A stretch of 64,000 nt of DNA from Flavobacterium azooxidireducens (GTDB lineage: Bacteria > Bacteroidota > Bacteroidia > Flavobacteriales > Flavobacteriaceae), in contig NZ_CP096205.1 in NCBI RefSeq assembly GCF_023195775.1, positions 682,001-746,000 of the forward strand, read 5' to 3'. Both the position numbers and the translations under genes were made by a program. Below the pieces are notes generated by a model. It saw only the letters and a program-made list of their open reading frames with translations. It was not told where the DNA came from and searched no databases. This document shows positions 27,296 through 35,983 of the stretch, piece after piece. How positions within the stretch are numbered: the first letter of the stretch is position 1; every line of letters starts with the position of its first letter.

Positions 27296-29260
27296 TTAAT
27301 TTTCGTAAATATATGGAATTTCAAAAACAACTTTTGCTCCTGATACAACTCCTGCTGATGTGATTAAATTATCCGTTTGTACCACAAAATCTTTGTTTTT
27401 AGTATACGAAACCAAGCGTTCTTTGGTAATGGTCATCGCTAACGATTTGTGATTGCTTATCTTTTTCTCCGTGTCAAATCCTTTGCCGTTATCCGTCACT
27501 TCAAAAAACAGTTTTTCTTCTTTTAAATAGAAATGAACGTCTATTTTTCCGTTTTCTGTAGTATTGCTCAACCCGTGTTTGATGGCATTTTCAATAAATG
27601 GCTGAGCCAACATAGGTGGTAAAAAAATCGATTCTTTATCAATTTCTTCTTGTACATCAATGGTAAAGTTGAATTTATTGTCATACAGAAGTTGTTGTAT
27701 GGAAAGATAATTTTCAATCATTTCAACCTCTTCTTCCAACGAAATATAGTTTTCATTCGAATTTTCCAGAATTTGTCTGGTGAGTTTAGAAAACTTGTCG
27801 AGGTAATTTACGGCTTCGTTGTTTTGTTTATTGTTAATCAAACCCCGAATATTTTGCACAGAATTAAATATAAAATGCGGATTCATCTGTGTGATGAGCA
27901 GTTTTTGTTTAATTTGGTTTTTCTCCAAAACGGAAATGGCTTGTTTTTGTTTGCTGTTTCTGTAATAGAAATAAGCTGCTAACAGCAATAGCACAAGTAC
28001 AGCAGAAAGTGCAATAAGCCAATTGTTTTTAATGGCTGCTTTCTTTTCGGCATCCAATTTCAATTTTAATTCCTTTTTATCAAAATCGTACTTGAGTTGT
28101 TGCTTTTCCAGTTCATTTTTTGATGATTCAACGTTTTTATAGCCAACAATTTTATTGTGAAGTTGAAACATCTCCAATGCTTTTTTATAATCGTTTCGCA
28201 TTTCACTCAATTTAAACAAAAGGTCGCTTCCAACTTCTTGAAGATCGACATTTTCTGTTTTAATACTCAGATCTAAGCCCTTTGTGATATAAAAGTACGC
28301 TTGTTCATAGTCCTTTTTTTCAAAATAAAGTTGTGCAATGCCGGTATAACCATTGGCCAAACTCTTGTCGTCTAAATCACCTTCGATTGCTTTTTTATAC
28401 AAAACTTCGGCTTCATCATATTTTTGCTCGGCCAATTTCACACTACCAAGGCGACTCAAAACATAACTAACTTTAAATGAGCTATTTGAGTTTTCAGCAA
28501 TAGCCAAAGCTTTATTTAAATTATCTATTGCTTCGGTATATTTTTTTAAGTTACGATAGGCTACACCAATAATAGAATAAGTCACAAATTTTGTATTTTC
28601 TTTATTTTCTGAGTATTCCGTACTTTTATTAGCGTCACAATAAAATATAACTTTTTTACCATATTCTATCGCTTTTTCATGATCGCCTTGAATAGAATAA
28701 AGTCCGGCAAGGTTAGAATAGACCGATCCAATTTCTACAACCGGATTTTCACCGGGATGCTTTTCAAAATAACGTAGAGCCATAAACAGGTATTCGGCTC
28801 CCTTCTCAAAATGTTTAAATTTTGCATACAATCGACCTTTATCCATTACGGAATAATACATGTCGTTATATAATTTTTCCGATTTAAAAAGGGCAATACT
28901 TTTGTCTATCGCTGCCAAAGCTGGTATAAGATCGCCTTTGGCTTTGTGCTCTTCCATTAAACTACTGTAGTAATTGGCAAGGCATTGCACATAGGCAGTG
29001 TGAACTTCCGGTGAACTTTTTTTCTTAAGGCATTCCAAAGCATAGCTGCCTTGCATACGGTTGAGAATATGATGCTTTTCATCCGTTTCGTGATACTTTT
29101 GCATCTTTGCCGTTAGTATTGCATACAGCTTAACGGTGTCATGCACTTTGGGGTTTTTAAGAAGCAATTTTAACGAATCAATCGTTCTGTCTTGCGAAAA
29201 AAGAGTTGAAGTAAAAAAAAGAATAGTTATCGTGGTAACTAATCGTAAAGTTCTATGCAT
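27296..29260 (-). CDS. TPR-containing sensor histidine kinase of the LytS type
   Basis: Membrane sensor kinase, 654 residues from the ATG at 29260 (MHRTLRLV); a longer open frame upstream lacks a suitable start. A signal sequence (to about 24, LFSQD) exports a long alpha-helical region of tetratricopeptide repeats (about 60-390; for example GVAYRNLKKYTEAIDNLNKA and GSVKLAEQKYDEAEVLYKKA). A coiled-coil, one transmembrane helix (WLIALSAVLVLLLLAAYF) and a His_kinase domain with QMNPHFIFNSVQNI then follow, and the protein ends in an HATPase domain (NAIKHGL, DNGKGF). This architecture is common in Bacteroidetes. The TPRs likely sense a protein or peptide outside the cytoplasm. Confidence 0.92.
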   Translation of the reverse strand: MHRTLRLVTTITILFFTSTLFSQDRTIDSLKLLLKNPKVHDTVKLYAILTAKMQKYHETDEKHHILNRMQGSYALECLKKKSSPEVHTAYVQCLANYYSSLMEEHKAKGDLIPALAAIDKSIALFKSEKLYNDMYYSVMDKGRLYAKFKHFEKGAEYLFMALRYFEKHPGENPVVEIGSVYSNLAGLYSIQGDHEKAIEYGKKVIFYCDANKSTEYSENKENTKFVTYSIIGVAYRNLKKYTEAIDNLNKALAIAENSNSSFKVSYVLSRLGSVKLAEQKYDEAEVLYKKAIEGDLDDKSLANGYTGIAQLYFEKKDYEQAYFYITKGLDLSIKTENVDLQEVGSDLLFKLSEMRNDYKKALEMFQLHNKIVGYKNVESSKNELEKQQLKYDFDKKELKLKLDAEKKAAIKNNWLIALSAVLVLLLLAAYFYYRNSKQKQAISVLEKNQIKQKLLITQMNPHFIFNSVQNIRGLINNKQNNEAVNYLDKFSKLTRQILENSNENYISLEEEVEMIENYLSIQQLLYDNKFNFTIDVQEEIDKESIFLPPMLAQPFIENAIKHGLSNTTENGKIDVHFYLKEEKLFFEVTDNGKGFDTEKKISNHKSLAMTITKERLVSYTKNKDFVVQTDNLITSAGVVSGAKVVFEIPYIYEN

Positions 29261-29524
29261 AAAGTTAATTTGTAAGCGTTGTGAAAATTTGGTGGCTAAA
29301 GTAGGAAATAAAAAAATATGCAAACTAAATTTAACTAGTAGTTGAGAGCAATTCAACCGATCTAATCCATATCACATAAAAAAGAAAATGTCCTACCATC
29401 ATCTCTCATCCTTCATCACCTATCTTTCCATGTAAGATTTTGATTATGAGAAAAATACCCATTTGTAGGGATGTTTTTGTAGTTTTTAATTTAGAAGTTT
29501 GATTATTCAATTAAAAACATACTT

Positions 29525-29836
29525 ATGGAAGCAAACAAATTTAAAGATTTAGCAAAAACACTTGAACAGGATCCTAAACAATTAGAAGCGTTTAAAGAAA
29601 ATCCTGTTCAATTTTTAGAACAAGTTAAAGAGAGACCTATCGATAACAAAGGGGTGTTCCTGACAATCGTAATTATCGTGGGAGTTGTATTAATTGGCTC
29701 CATTATTCTGGGGAGTATTATTATTTTTAGAGCACCCGACACACAAAACGCAAAAGTTCCTGAGTTTTTAGTTTCGGTTGGATCTACTGCGTTGGGTGCT
29801 ATTGTGGGTTTATTGGCTCCAACACCTAATAAATAA
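29525..29836 (+). CDS. Small membrane protein, two predicted TM helices
   Basis: I do not recognise the family. The product has 103 residues: an acidic and lysine-rich N-terminal segment (KFKDLAKTLEQDPKQLEAFKENP, likely amphipathic helices), then a strongly hydrophobic helix at about 43-66 and a second at about 80-98. Its start of NKFKDLAKTLEQDP-QLEAF type resembles leader-peptide-like segments, but no cleavage motif is visible. It opens the accessory island and is followed by an AT-rich hairpin and two unknown genes on the same strand. Confidence 0.6.
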   Translation: MEANKFKDLAKTLEQDPKQLEAFKENPVQFLEQVKERPIDNKGVFLTIVIIVGVVLIGSIILGSIIIFRAPDTQNAKVPEFLVSVGSTALGAIVGLLAPTPNK

Positions 29837-29847
29837 CCATTTTCAAT

Positions 29848-29878
29848 AAATTGATAAATTTATATAATTTATCAATTT
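29848..29878 (+). terminator. AT-only hairpin after the small membrane protein gene
   Basis: AAATTGATAAATT and AATTTATCAATTT are exact reverse complements (13 bp) around a five-base loop, 12 bases past the stop. It is AT-only, so weak as a terminator, and no strong T-run follows. Confidence 0.45.
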
Positions 29879-29947
29879 GTACTATTTTAAAAAAATAAAC
29901 CAGGTAGCCGAAAAGGGGAAATAGAGTAGGCGAAAAAATAAATATAT

Positions 29948-30358
29948 ATGGCAGTTTCCGAATTTAATACCAAAAATTGCGAATCCATATCAATAAACTT
30001 TAGTATTTCTAATGTTGATGCTATGATTCCAGGAATAACAAGAGTTTACATTGATACTCCAAATGCCTATTCGCCAACCAAACCAATTTTTGAAACACCT
30101 TCACTCAATACAGATGCTTCAATCCCAAAAACACCCAAATTTAAACATTATAAAGGACTATTATATTTTGAAACTTTTTTGAGTTATAAAAACTTATCTA
30201 ATCTTTCAAAAGAAGAAATTATGAAAACAGCAAAAAAAACAGTTCTCAACTATAGTGTTTTTGATTGTAATGATAATCACGAAGAATTTTCAACCTCTGA
30301 TTTAATTGATTTAATCCCTAGTAAACACTTAGTTTATATTACAAAAAAATTGATTTGA
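29948..30358 (+). CDS. Hypothetical protein, 136 aa
   Basis: No family recognised. It is a soluble protein without signal peptide or transmembrane helix. It has a Pro/Thr-rich central part (about 38-72: YIDTPNAYSPTKP, IPKTPKF) and a C-terminal half likely to be alpha/beta (SKEEIMKTAKKTVLNYSVFDC). Its stop codon is two bases before the start of the next gene, so the two are translationally close and probably act together. Composition is as AT-rich as the rest of the island. Confidence 0.55.
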   Translation: MAVSEFNTKNCESISINFSISNVDAMIPGITRVYIDTPNAYSPTKPIFETPSLNTDASIPKTPKFKHYKGLLYFETFLSYKNLSNLSKEEIMKTAKKTVLNYSVFDCNDNHEEFSTSDLIDLIPSKHLVYITKKLI

Positions 30359-30359
30359 T

Positions 30360-31436
30360 ATGAAAAATATACTAATAATACCACTACTCTTTTTTGTTAT
30401 TTCAAATGCACAAAATAGTTCCATTAGTTCAGATGTAAAGAGTGCAGAAATTTCAAATCCTAACTCTTTGTCATTGTTAGATAATACAGCAACTATAGTG
30501 TCATCAAATCCTAACATAAAAGAATTTAGTTTGAATACTGAAAATCTCTCCCGAATATCCTTTGAGTATACTTTTTTTATAAATAAGTCATATAAAAATA
30601 TTACCGGATTAGAATATTATGGTCTAGGAGATGACACTTTAGATTTAAAACAATTTACAATGAGAAAAATTCATCGACTAAATTTATCCGGTGCTTTAAA
30701 TCAAACTGATAGTATAACAACTGCTGCAATTGGTTTAAATATTAATCTATTTACCCTATACTCAAAAAGTAATGCTAATTTATCAAAATCCTATCAAAAT
30801 TTCAAGAAAAGTATTGCTACACTTTCTAATCTTGCTCATTCTCAATTGATTGATGAAGGAAAAAATATGAGTGATCCAGATTTTTCAACTTTGAAATTGG
30901 AGCGAATGGAAAAAATAAAACTTGAATTTGATGATGAATTTGCCGATATCTTGAAAAAACCTTTACTAACACTAGATGCCGCTGCCGCATACAGCCAATT
31001 ATTTCCGACCAACACATTTGATGTAAATCAACAAGATAGAATTGGTGTATGGTCTACCCTAACTTTTGCTTTGAATACGAGTAAAGACAAAAAGAAGAAA
31101 CATTTCATAAATGCCTATCTTTTCACACGATATATCAATGATAAATCTGTGTATAATGCCGTAAACGATAATTATCAAGACAATACTAATTTTTTTGATA
31201 ACGGAGGTAAGGTAAAATTTGAAATCAATAAATTTTCAATAGCTTACGAATATATCACTAGAAATGGAGATTACTCCGACTATCGTTCAGTAGGGAATAT
31301 TCAATATAAAATTAATGATAGTTTTTATGTAGTAGGTGGTTTTGGAAAGAATTTCAAGTCGGAATCTAATCAAGATTTGCTCACTATAATTGGTATCAAA
31401 TGGGGTATAAATGAAAAAAATACAATCACTTGGTAA
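30360..31436 (+). CDS. Probable outer-membrane beta-barrel protein
   Basis: No named family recognised. The 358 residues begin with a signal peptide (1-18, FFVISNAQ). The middle contains a helical section (about 120-200). The C-terminal part alternates amphipathic strands (VWSTLTFALNTS, FINAYLFTRYIND, VKFEINKFSIAYEYITRN, FYVVGGFGKNF, LLTIIGIKWGI) and the chain ends in tryptophan. That pattern fits an outer-membrane barrel or porin-like protein. It is directly preceded by an unknown cytosolic gene. The same-strand trio 29525-31436 could be one transcription unit. Confidence 0.55.
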   Translation: MKNILIIPLLFFVISNAQNSSISSDVKSAEISNPNSLSLLDNTATIVSSNPNIKEFSLNTENLSRISFEYTFFINKSYKNITGLEYYGLGDDTLDLKQFTMRKIHRLNLSGALNQTDSITTAAIGLNINLFTLYSKSNANLSKSYQNFKKSIATLSNLAHSQLIDEGKNMSDPDFSTLKLERMEKIKLEFDDEFADILKKPLLTLDAAAAYSQLFPTNTFDVNQQDRIGVWSTLTFALNTSKDKKKKHFINAYLFTRYINDKSVYNAVNDNYQDNTNFFDNGGKVKFEINKFSIAYEYITRNGDYSDYRSVGNIQYKINDSFYVVGGFGKNFKSESNQDLLTIIGIKWGINEKNTITW

Positions 31437-31660
31437 GTATTTAAAAAAAATCTCTTTTAAGCAAATTCTTTAAACCATAAAAAATATTTTACGTTTTTTT
31501 TTATCGCAATCAAGCAGATTCAACCAATTACGGAAATCCGTAAAGAACATCAAAAATCACTTTCTACCTTAGCAATCTAGTTTCGCATTTAATATTGCGG
31601 AACTATATTGTTAAAGTTGTTTAAAATTAATAGATTTGAGAAATAAATTTTATTTCATAC

Positions 31661-32010
31661 ATGCTTATAGAACCACGCAAAGCACTTAATAAAGCTTTTT
31701 TTTAAATTAAACCTAACCGCTCTGGGATTGAATTGTTTAAACACCATTTAATTCAGAGGCTCGACAGTAGTAAAGAAGGTGAATTTGAAGAGTTTCATAA
31801 AAATCTAATATCCGATTTTTTGAAGAACACCTATTATTCGCCCAACTATTTTATCAATACCAAAGGGCGTAATGATTTAGTAATCCATACCGGAAAAGAA
31901 GCAAAAAACAGCTGTTGCCCAAGACTTCTTTAGAACGGGAAATTAATTTGATTGTTTATGAGTTGTATAGGTTGAGTAAGGAGGAGATTGGGATTGTGGA
32001 GGGGAGTTAG
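31661..32010 (+). pseudogene. Relic of a type IIG restriction-modification enzyme, both ends kept, centre deleted
   Basis: Reading across frames from the ATG at 31661 gives MLIEPRKALNKAF, then after a frameshift in the T-run NRSGIELFKHHLIQRLDS, EEFHKNLISDFLKNTYYSP and NYFINTKGRNDLVIHTGKEAK. This is the conserved N-terminal region of Bacteroidetes Eco57I-type fused methyltransferase/endonucleases. The frame then shifts abruptly to KQLLPKTSLEREINLIVYELY and RLSKEEIGIVEGS followed by TAG, which is the typical C-terminus of the same enzymes. The roughly thousand residues in between are absent. The assignment is from family knowledge, not a search. The gene is certainly non-functional. Confidence 0.75.
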
Positions 32011-32020
32011 AATAATAAAA

Positions 32021-32158
32021 ATGAAAAACGAAGTTCTAACTATTGATAAAATTGATTTTGAATATTTATAACAAGATTTTATCGAATTAATCAATAGTAT
32101 TTTAAAAAGTGATATTCATAAAATTTTAAAAGTTCAAAAGAAAACTTCTCATTGGTAA
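32021..32158 (+). pseudogene. Short ORF broken by an in-frame TAA
   Basis: An ATG at 32021, 10 bases after the R-M relic, opens MKNEVLTIDKIDFEYL and meets TAA at 32069. The same frame continues QDFIELINSILKSDIHKIL to a TAA at 32156. One base change would restore 45 codons, so this may be a decayed small gene. It could equally be chance. Confidence 0.25.
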
Positions 32159-32234
32159 ATCTTTATTTTAACAAAAAGGACAAAAAGAATAAGAAAAAAT
32201 AGTAATTTTGTAAATTAACACTTTACCATCAAAG

Positions 32235-33161
32235 ATGGATTCAATAGAAATTAAATTAAAAAAAGATTCAACAGGTAGAGACATTTCATTAGGAAGTATG
32301 TCTTTGGATGCATCAAAATCAATAAGAGAGATTTTGGATGCACTCATTGCTATAGTTGAATTTGAACAAGATTTAAACTTAAAAATTGGTTTAGAAGAAG
32401 GAAGTGCTGTTCAAAAAATTATTGGTTCAGATAACAACTTGCAAGTTGTTTACAATAAGATTAAAGATGCAGCTGATGGTTCTCCTCAGAGATTAAATAA
32501 GTATGTAAATAGTCTAAATATTATTTACAAAAATTTAGAATCTATTGAGGATTATGATATTTCATATAAGTCAAATAGAGGTGTTGAGTCTATAAAGCCT
32601 TTATTTACTCAAAAATTTAGAAGTAAGAGAAATTCGGATGTTACAGAAAATAATTTTAATTTAGAATTTTTTAGTGGTAAATTAGAGTTGAATGGAGGTA
32701 AAAAACCAAATTTTCACTTATTTACAAATAATACAACTTACACTATTCAATGTAGTGAGAAACAAGCAAAAGATGTTGGGGCATTTTTATATGAGAATAT
32801 TAAAATTTCTGCACATGCTAAAGCTAAAAAAGATTCTATGGAATACAATTTCTGTGATATTTATGTAGGAACATCTGAAGGGTATTTCAATGAATTTAAA
32901 GATTTTTATACAGAATTAAAGGATAAATCTGGAACTCAAAAATTCCATTTTGTCAGCAATAAACTTGAACAATTTTATAATCAAAAAAATTATTCTGGTG
33001 CAAAGAAATTTATTAGATTATTTCTAAATGAATTTTCACATGTTACATATTTAAGAACAATCCTTGTCATTTCCAAAGCCTTTAAGAATGATGAATATTT
33101 AGGTGATATTCTATCTGATGTTGAAAAATTATTGTCTAAGAAAATAGGAAAAGCTTATTAA
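32235..33161 (+). CDS. Hypothetical protein, first gene of an unknown two-gene unit
   Basis: Not a family I recognise. It is a 308-residue soluble protein with no signal peptide or transmembrane helix. Residues 1-115 are probably helical (SIREILDALIAIVEFEQDL, LNKYVNSLNIIYKNLESI). The central 120-230 region looks like mixed beta strands (FNLEFFSGKLELNGGKKP, FHLFTNNTTYTIQCSEKQ, CDIYVGTSEGYF) and the C-terminus is helical again. The composition is unusually Asn/Lys/Asp-rich. The next gene begins two bases after this stop, so the pair is almost certainly one operon. Position next to restriction relics and nuclease-like genes suggests a defence or stress role; that is inference. Confidence 0.6.
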   Translation: MDSIEIKLKKDSTGRDISLGSMSLDASKSIREILDALIAIVEFEQDLNLKIGLEEGSAVQKIIGSDNNLQVVYNKIKDAADGSPQRLNKYVNSLNIIYKNLESIEDYDISYKSNRGVESIKPLFTQKFRSKRNSDVTENNFNLEFFSGKLELNGGKKPNFHLFTNNTTYTIQCSEKQAKDVGAFLYENIKISAHAKAKKDSMEYNFCDIYVGTSEGYFNEFKDFYTELKDKSGTQKFHFVSNKLEQFYNQKNYSGAKKFIRLFLNEFSHVTYLRTILVISKAFKNDEYLGDILSDVEKLLSKKIGKAY

Positions 33162-33163
33162 TT

Positions 33164-33892
33164 ATGTTTGAAAATTATAATTTAGAAGATTTAAAACCTG
33201 AATTGTTAGACATAAACACTTGTGATTTAACAAACGATTTTGTTGCTATTTCAGTTGAAGTAGATGAAAATGGTTTATGTTATCATTCTGGTTTAGTTAT
33301 CTGTTATGAAGAAGAATTAAGCTACTTTCATTATACAGCCAAAGATGTGGTTTTGGAAAAATTAGATATTCCATTAATCGAAAAAGCTATTTTCTTAAAA
33401 CAATTAAACTGCATTCACCATTTAGAAGTTGAATCTTTTTTGGGGCATTGTGAAAAATTAATAGAGATAGGTGTTTCACCTGTTTATGGTTTTATTTTTA
33501 ATGATTCATATTATGACTCAACTACAAAAGAGAGTTTTTTAGTTAACACTCAGCATGACATTACAACTTGTGTAGGTTTTTGTATTAAAGTGATTAGAGG
33601 GTTTTTATATAATCATGATGAATATTTAAAATTAAGTGATTGGGATATTTCAACTTTACAAGGAACAAATCAAGGGTTGATAAACTATTTTAATCATGAA
33701 ATTAATAATTATTCTATATTACATGAAGTAACTATAGCTCAATTAATTTCAATAGATGAGTTAAAAAGAATCACTCCAACTGAATTACTTGGCTCAGGCT
33801 ACTTTATAAATTTACCAATTTTAAAAGCTTCAATTGATGCAATATTAGACAGGTTAATTTCTGATATTATAGCCATAAGAACAGTAGCATAA
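33164..33892 (+). CDS. Putative papain-fold (permuted NlpC/LRAT-like) protein
   Basis: A 242-residue soluble protein, second gene of the unit. Two features suggest a cysteine enzyme fold. First, CYHSGLVICYEEELSYFHY (39-57) reads like the His-bearing strand pair of LRAT/permuted-NlpC proteins, with His41 and a second polar His56. Second, HDITTCVGFCIKVIRGF (131-147) reads like the Cys-helix of NlpC/P60 (C-x-G-F), with Cys136 as nucleophile. The His-before-Cys order is that of permuted members. No signal peptide is present, so it would act in the cytosol on acyl, amide or peptide bonds. This rests on motif resemblance alone; the protein may be unrelated. Confidence 0.5.
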   Translation: MFENYNLEDLKPELLDINTCDLTNDFVAISVEVDENGLCYHSGLVICYEEELSYFHYTAKDVVLEKLDIPLIEKAIFLKQLNCIHHLEVESFLGHCEKLIEIGVSPVYGFIFNDSYYDSTTKESFLVNTQHDITTCVGFCIKVIRGFLYNHDEYLKLSDWDISTLQGTNQGLINYFNHEINNYSILHEVTIAQLISIDELKRITPTELLGSGYFINLPILKASIDAILDRLISDIIAIRTVA

Positions 33893-33945
33893 AAAGCTCC
33901 AGTCCGCTACGCAAAGTGTTCAGAACAAATACCCTATGAAATGCT

Positions 33946-33969
33946 CCGCAAACGTCCCAGACTTTGCGG
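33946..33969. repeat. CCGCAAA/TTTGCGG hairpin after the two-gene unit
   Basis: A 7-bp inverted repeat with a 10-base loop, 54 bases past the stop. It lies in a GC-richer 80-base patch unlike the AT-rich flanks. It may be a terminator or a piece of a dispersed repeat. Confidence 0.35.
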
Positions 33970-34121
33970 TATTTTATGAAGTAACACTATAAAATTAAGA
34001 TAGTTCAAAATTTTTAGTTATTTTTAATCAAATTTGTGTTTAGAAAAATTGGTAGACCTTACATTGTGGGTTGAATTTAAGTGTTTATTAGTTATTCTAA
34101 ATTTTACAAACGTAACTAAAT

Positions 34122-34625
34122 ATGAATGATAATTTTAAAAAAATACCGGCTAATGACAGCGAAGTAAATTTGTATTGTTTTCTTGGAGAAGCATTATTGA
34201 AAACTCAAATGGCTGAACAAGCTTTAAGTCATTCGATAACTCTTAAAATGAATCCCAAAGAAACTAAAGAACGAGCTGATAAATTTTTAAAGCAAAACCA
34301 GTGTTATACTTTTGGTCAAGCCATTAAAATTGCTATCAGAGAGAAACTTTATAATTCTTCTTTGCAAGATGCTTTAAACGATTTTTTACAGCAAAGAAAT
34401 TGGTTGGTTCATAAAGTAATCTGTGGAAACGAAGAAGATTTTAATAAAGGTAATTTCAAAGAGGAGTTGTTTCATAAGATAAAATCTGTTTCTAATAATG
34501 CCGAAAGTATTCAACGTGTTATTCAATACGATTTAATAGATTTTTGTTCCTCTCAAGAAAAAAATATGTCCGAAACCCTCGAACTTTTAAAATTACAAGA
34601 ACAAGGAATAAGAATTCGAAAATAG
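34122..34625 (+). CDS. HEPN-like protein (R-N-x3-H motif)
   Basis: A 167-residue soluble, mostly helical protein. Residues 84-97 read ALNDFLQQRNWLVH; Arg92-Asn93 followed by His97 is the R-x4-H motif of HEPN ribonucleases, placed as usual at a helix end after a long helix. The N-terminal half has further helices (YCFLGEALLKTQMAEQAL, GQAIKIAIREKLY), as expected for a HEPN bundle. HEPN proteins act as RNA-cutting toxins or effectors in abortive infection and toxin-antitoxin systems. No MNT nucleotidyltransferase antitoxin is adjacent, so it is either solitary or a non-toxic relative. The next gene, 133 bases on, is a PD-(D/E)XK nuclease homologue. Confidence 0.6.
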   Translation: MNDNFKKIPANDSEVNLYCFLGEALLKTQMAEQALSHSITLKMNPKETKERADKFLKQNQCYTFGQAIKIAIREKLYNSSLQDALNDFLQQRNWLVHKVICGNEEDFNKGNFKEELFHKIKSVSNNAESIQRVIQYDLIDFCSSQEKNMSETLELLKLQEQGIRIRK

Positions 34626-34758
34626 AGTCAAAAAAACAAGCCTCTAGAATTCTCCTAACTTCATAGCAACAAATTAAAAAAACCAACCATACCCATATCT
34701 TATTTTCAAAACATCCTATTGCCTTTTCTAAAAAATTAAAAATATTTCAATTTCCTAA

Positions 34759-35976
34759 ATGCATCAACTAAATCTCTTACTCAAACAACTTGAAATCATT
34801 CAAAACAAGTATGATCAATTTGCTGAAAAATCGGGAGAGCATTATAACGTATTTGATATTTTGGGTGTTCGGGCTAATGAACTAATTCATTCTGCCATTA
34901 TCGGAAACCTATTAAATGTAAAAGGAAAACACGGTCAAAAAGATGTTTTTTTGAAATTATTCATCAATGAAATCAGAAATAAATTTAATAAGAGTTTTGA
35001 AGATGATATTAGAAATCAAATAATTAGTAACTTTCAAACAGAAAAAGCATATCTAAAAATTGAAAAATTTGCAGGAAAAGTTGATTTAATTAAAGATTAT
35101 GGCGGTCGACTAGACATTTATTTATATGATGGGAAAAATGAAATTATTATAGAAAATAAAATTAATGCTGGCGATCAGGAGAAGCAATTACTTCGTTATT
35201 CAAAATTTAATTCTAAAGCACCTCTACTCTATTTAACTTTAGACGGAAAAGAACCTTCGACTAATTCTAAAAACGATTTATCGGTTACTAATCAATTTAT
35301 ATGCATTTCCTATAAAGTTGAAATCAAAAATTGGTTGGAAAAATGCATTAAAGAAATGGTTAACAAACCCGTTATTCGAGAAACGCTAAATCAATATTTA
35401 TATCTCATCAATTCGCTCACAAATCAATTACCAAATGATCATAAAATGGAAGTAAAAGCACTTATCAAACAGAATTTACGAGAATCGCAAATGATAGTTT
35501 CACATTTTGAAGAGGCAAAAAATAATGTGATTTTAGAATTTTGGGAAAATTATATACTTACTTTAATCAAGCATTTTCCAAATTGGATAATTGAAAAAGC
35601 ACCTTCAGATTTTCATGAACCTTATTATTATATTTTGATGCATCAAAAGAACAATAATGCTTATTTTTATACTAGATATAATACGAAGGGTGGTGAAATA
35701 ACTTATGGAATTATTGCAAATTTAAAACATAGAAATCTTCCATTTGAAGAAGTTCATCGCCAGTTAAAAATTAATCAAGCATTAGGTAAATTTTCTATAG
35801 TTTGGAAAAATGAGGAAAACTTTAGTTTTAAAACAATTGATGATTTGATTTCAATTCAAATTAATCCTAAAGATGTTGAAAAAAGATTGACAGATAATTT
35901 ACAAGAGTTTATTAGCTTCAACATATACAATTATGAAAAAATATTGGAATTTATAAATTCAACTATTAAAATTTAA
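34759..35976 (+). CDS. PD-(D/E)XK nuclease superfamily protein
   Basis: A 405-residue protein matching the PDDEXK_4 type of putative nucleases. The catalytic core is visible: an N-terminal helix with Glu41 (RANELIHSAIIGNLLN), Asp119 at the end of GGRLDIYLYDG, then Glu132-x-Lys134 in EIIIENKINAGDQEKQLLRY, followed by a hydrophobic strand LLYLTLDGKEPS. The C-terminal 200 residues are a less conserved region. These proteins are found scattered in accessory islands and are thought to cut DNA; the biological role is not established. A Pmp3-type gene follows after 7 bases. Confidence 0.85.
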   Translation: MHQLNLLLKQLEIIQNKYDQFAEKSGEHYNVFDILGVRANELIHSAIIGNLLNVKGKHGQKDVFLKLFINEIRNKFNKSFEDDIRNQIISNFQTEKAYLKIEKFAGKVDLIKDYGGRLDIYLYDGKNEIIIENKINAGDQEKQLLRYSKFNSKAPLLYLTLDGKEPSTNSKNDLSVTNQFICISYKVEIKNWLEKCIKEMVNKPVIRETLNQYLYLINSLTNQLPNDHKMEVKALIKQNLRESQMIVSHFEEAKNNVILEFWENYILTLIKHFPNWIIEKAPSDFHEPYYYILMHQKNNNAYFYTRYNTKGGEITYGIIANLKHRNLPFEEVHRQLKINQALGKFSIVWKNEENFSFKTIDDLISIQINPKDVEKRLTDNLQEFISFNIYNYEKILEFINSTIKI

Positions 35977-35983
35977 TTTCATT

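Noticed and set aside
31528..31543. TTACGGA-AA-TCCGTAA hairpin in the gap before the restriction relic
   Set aside because: A short inverted repeat with no T-run and no partner site; I see no evidence for a function.
32235..33892. Call as a known toxin-antitoxin pair
   Set aside because: Proteins are too large and lack any recognised toxin or antitoxin domain; only a tentative fold resemblance is visible.
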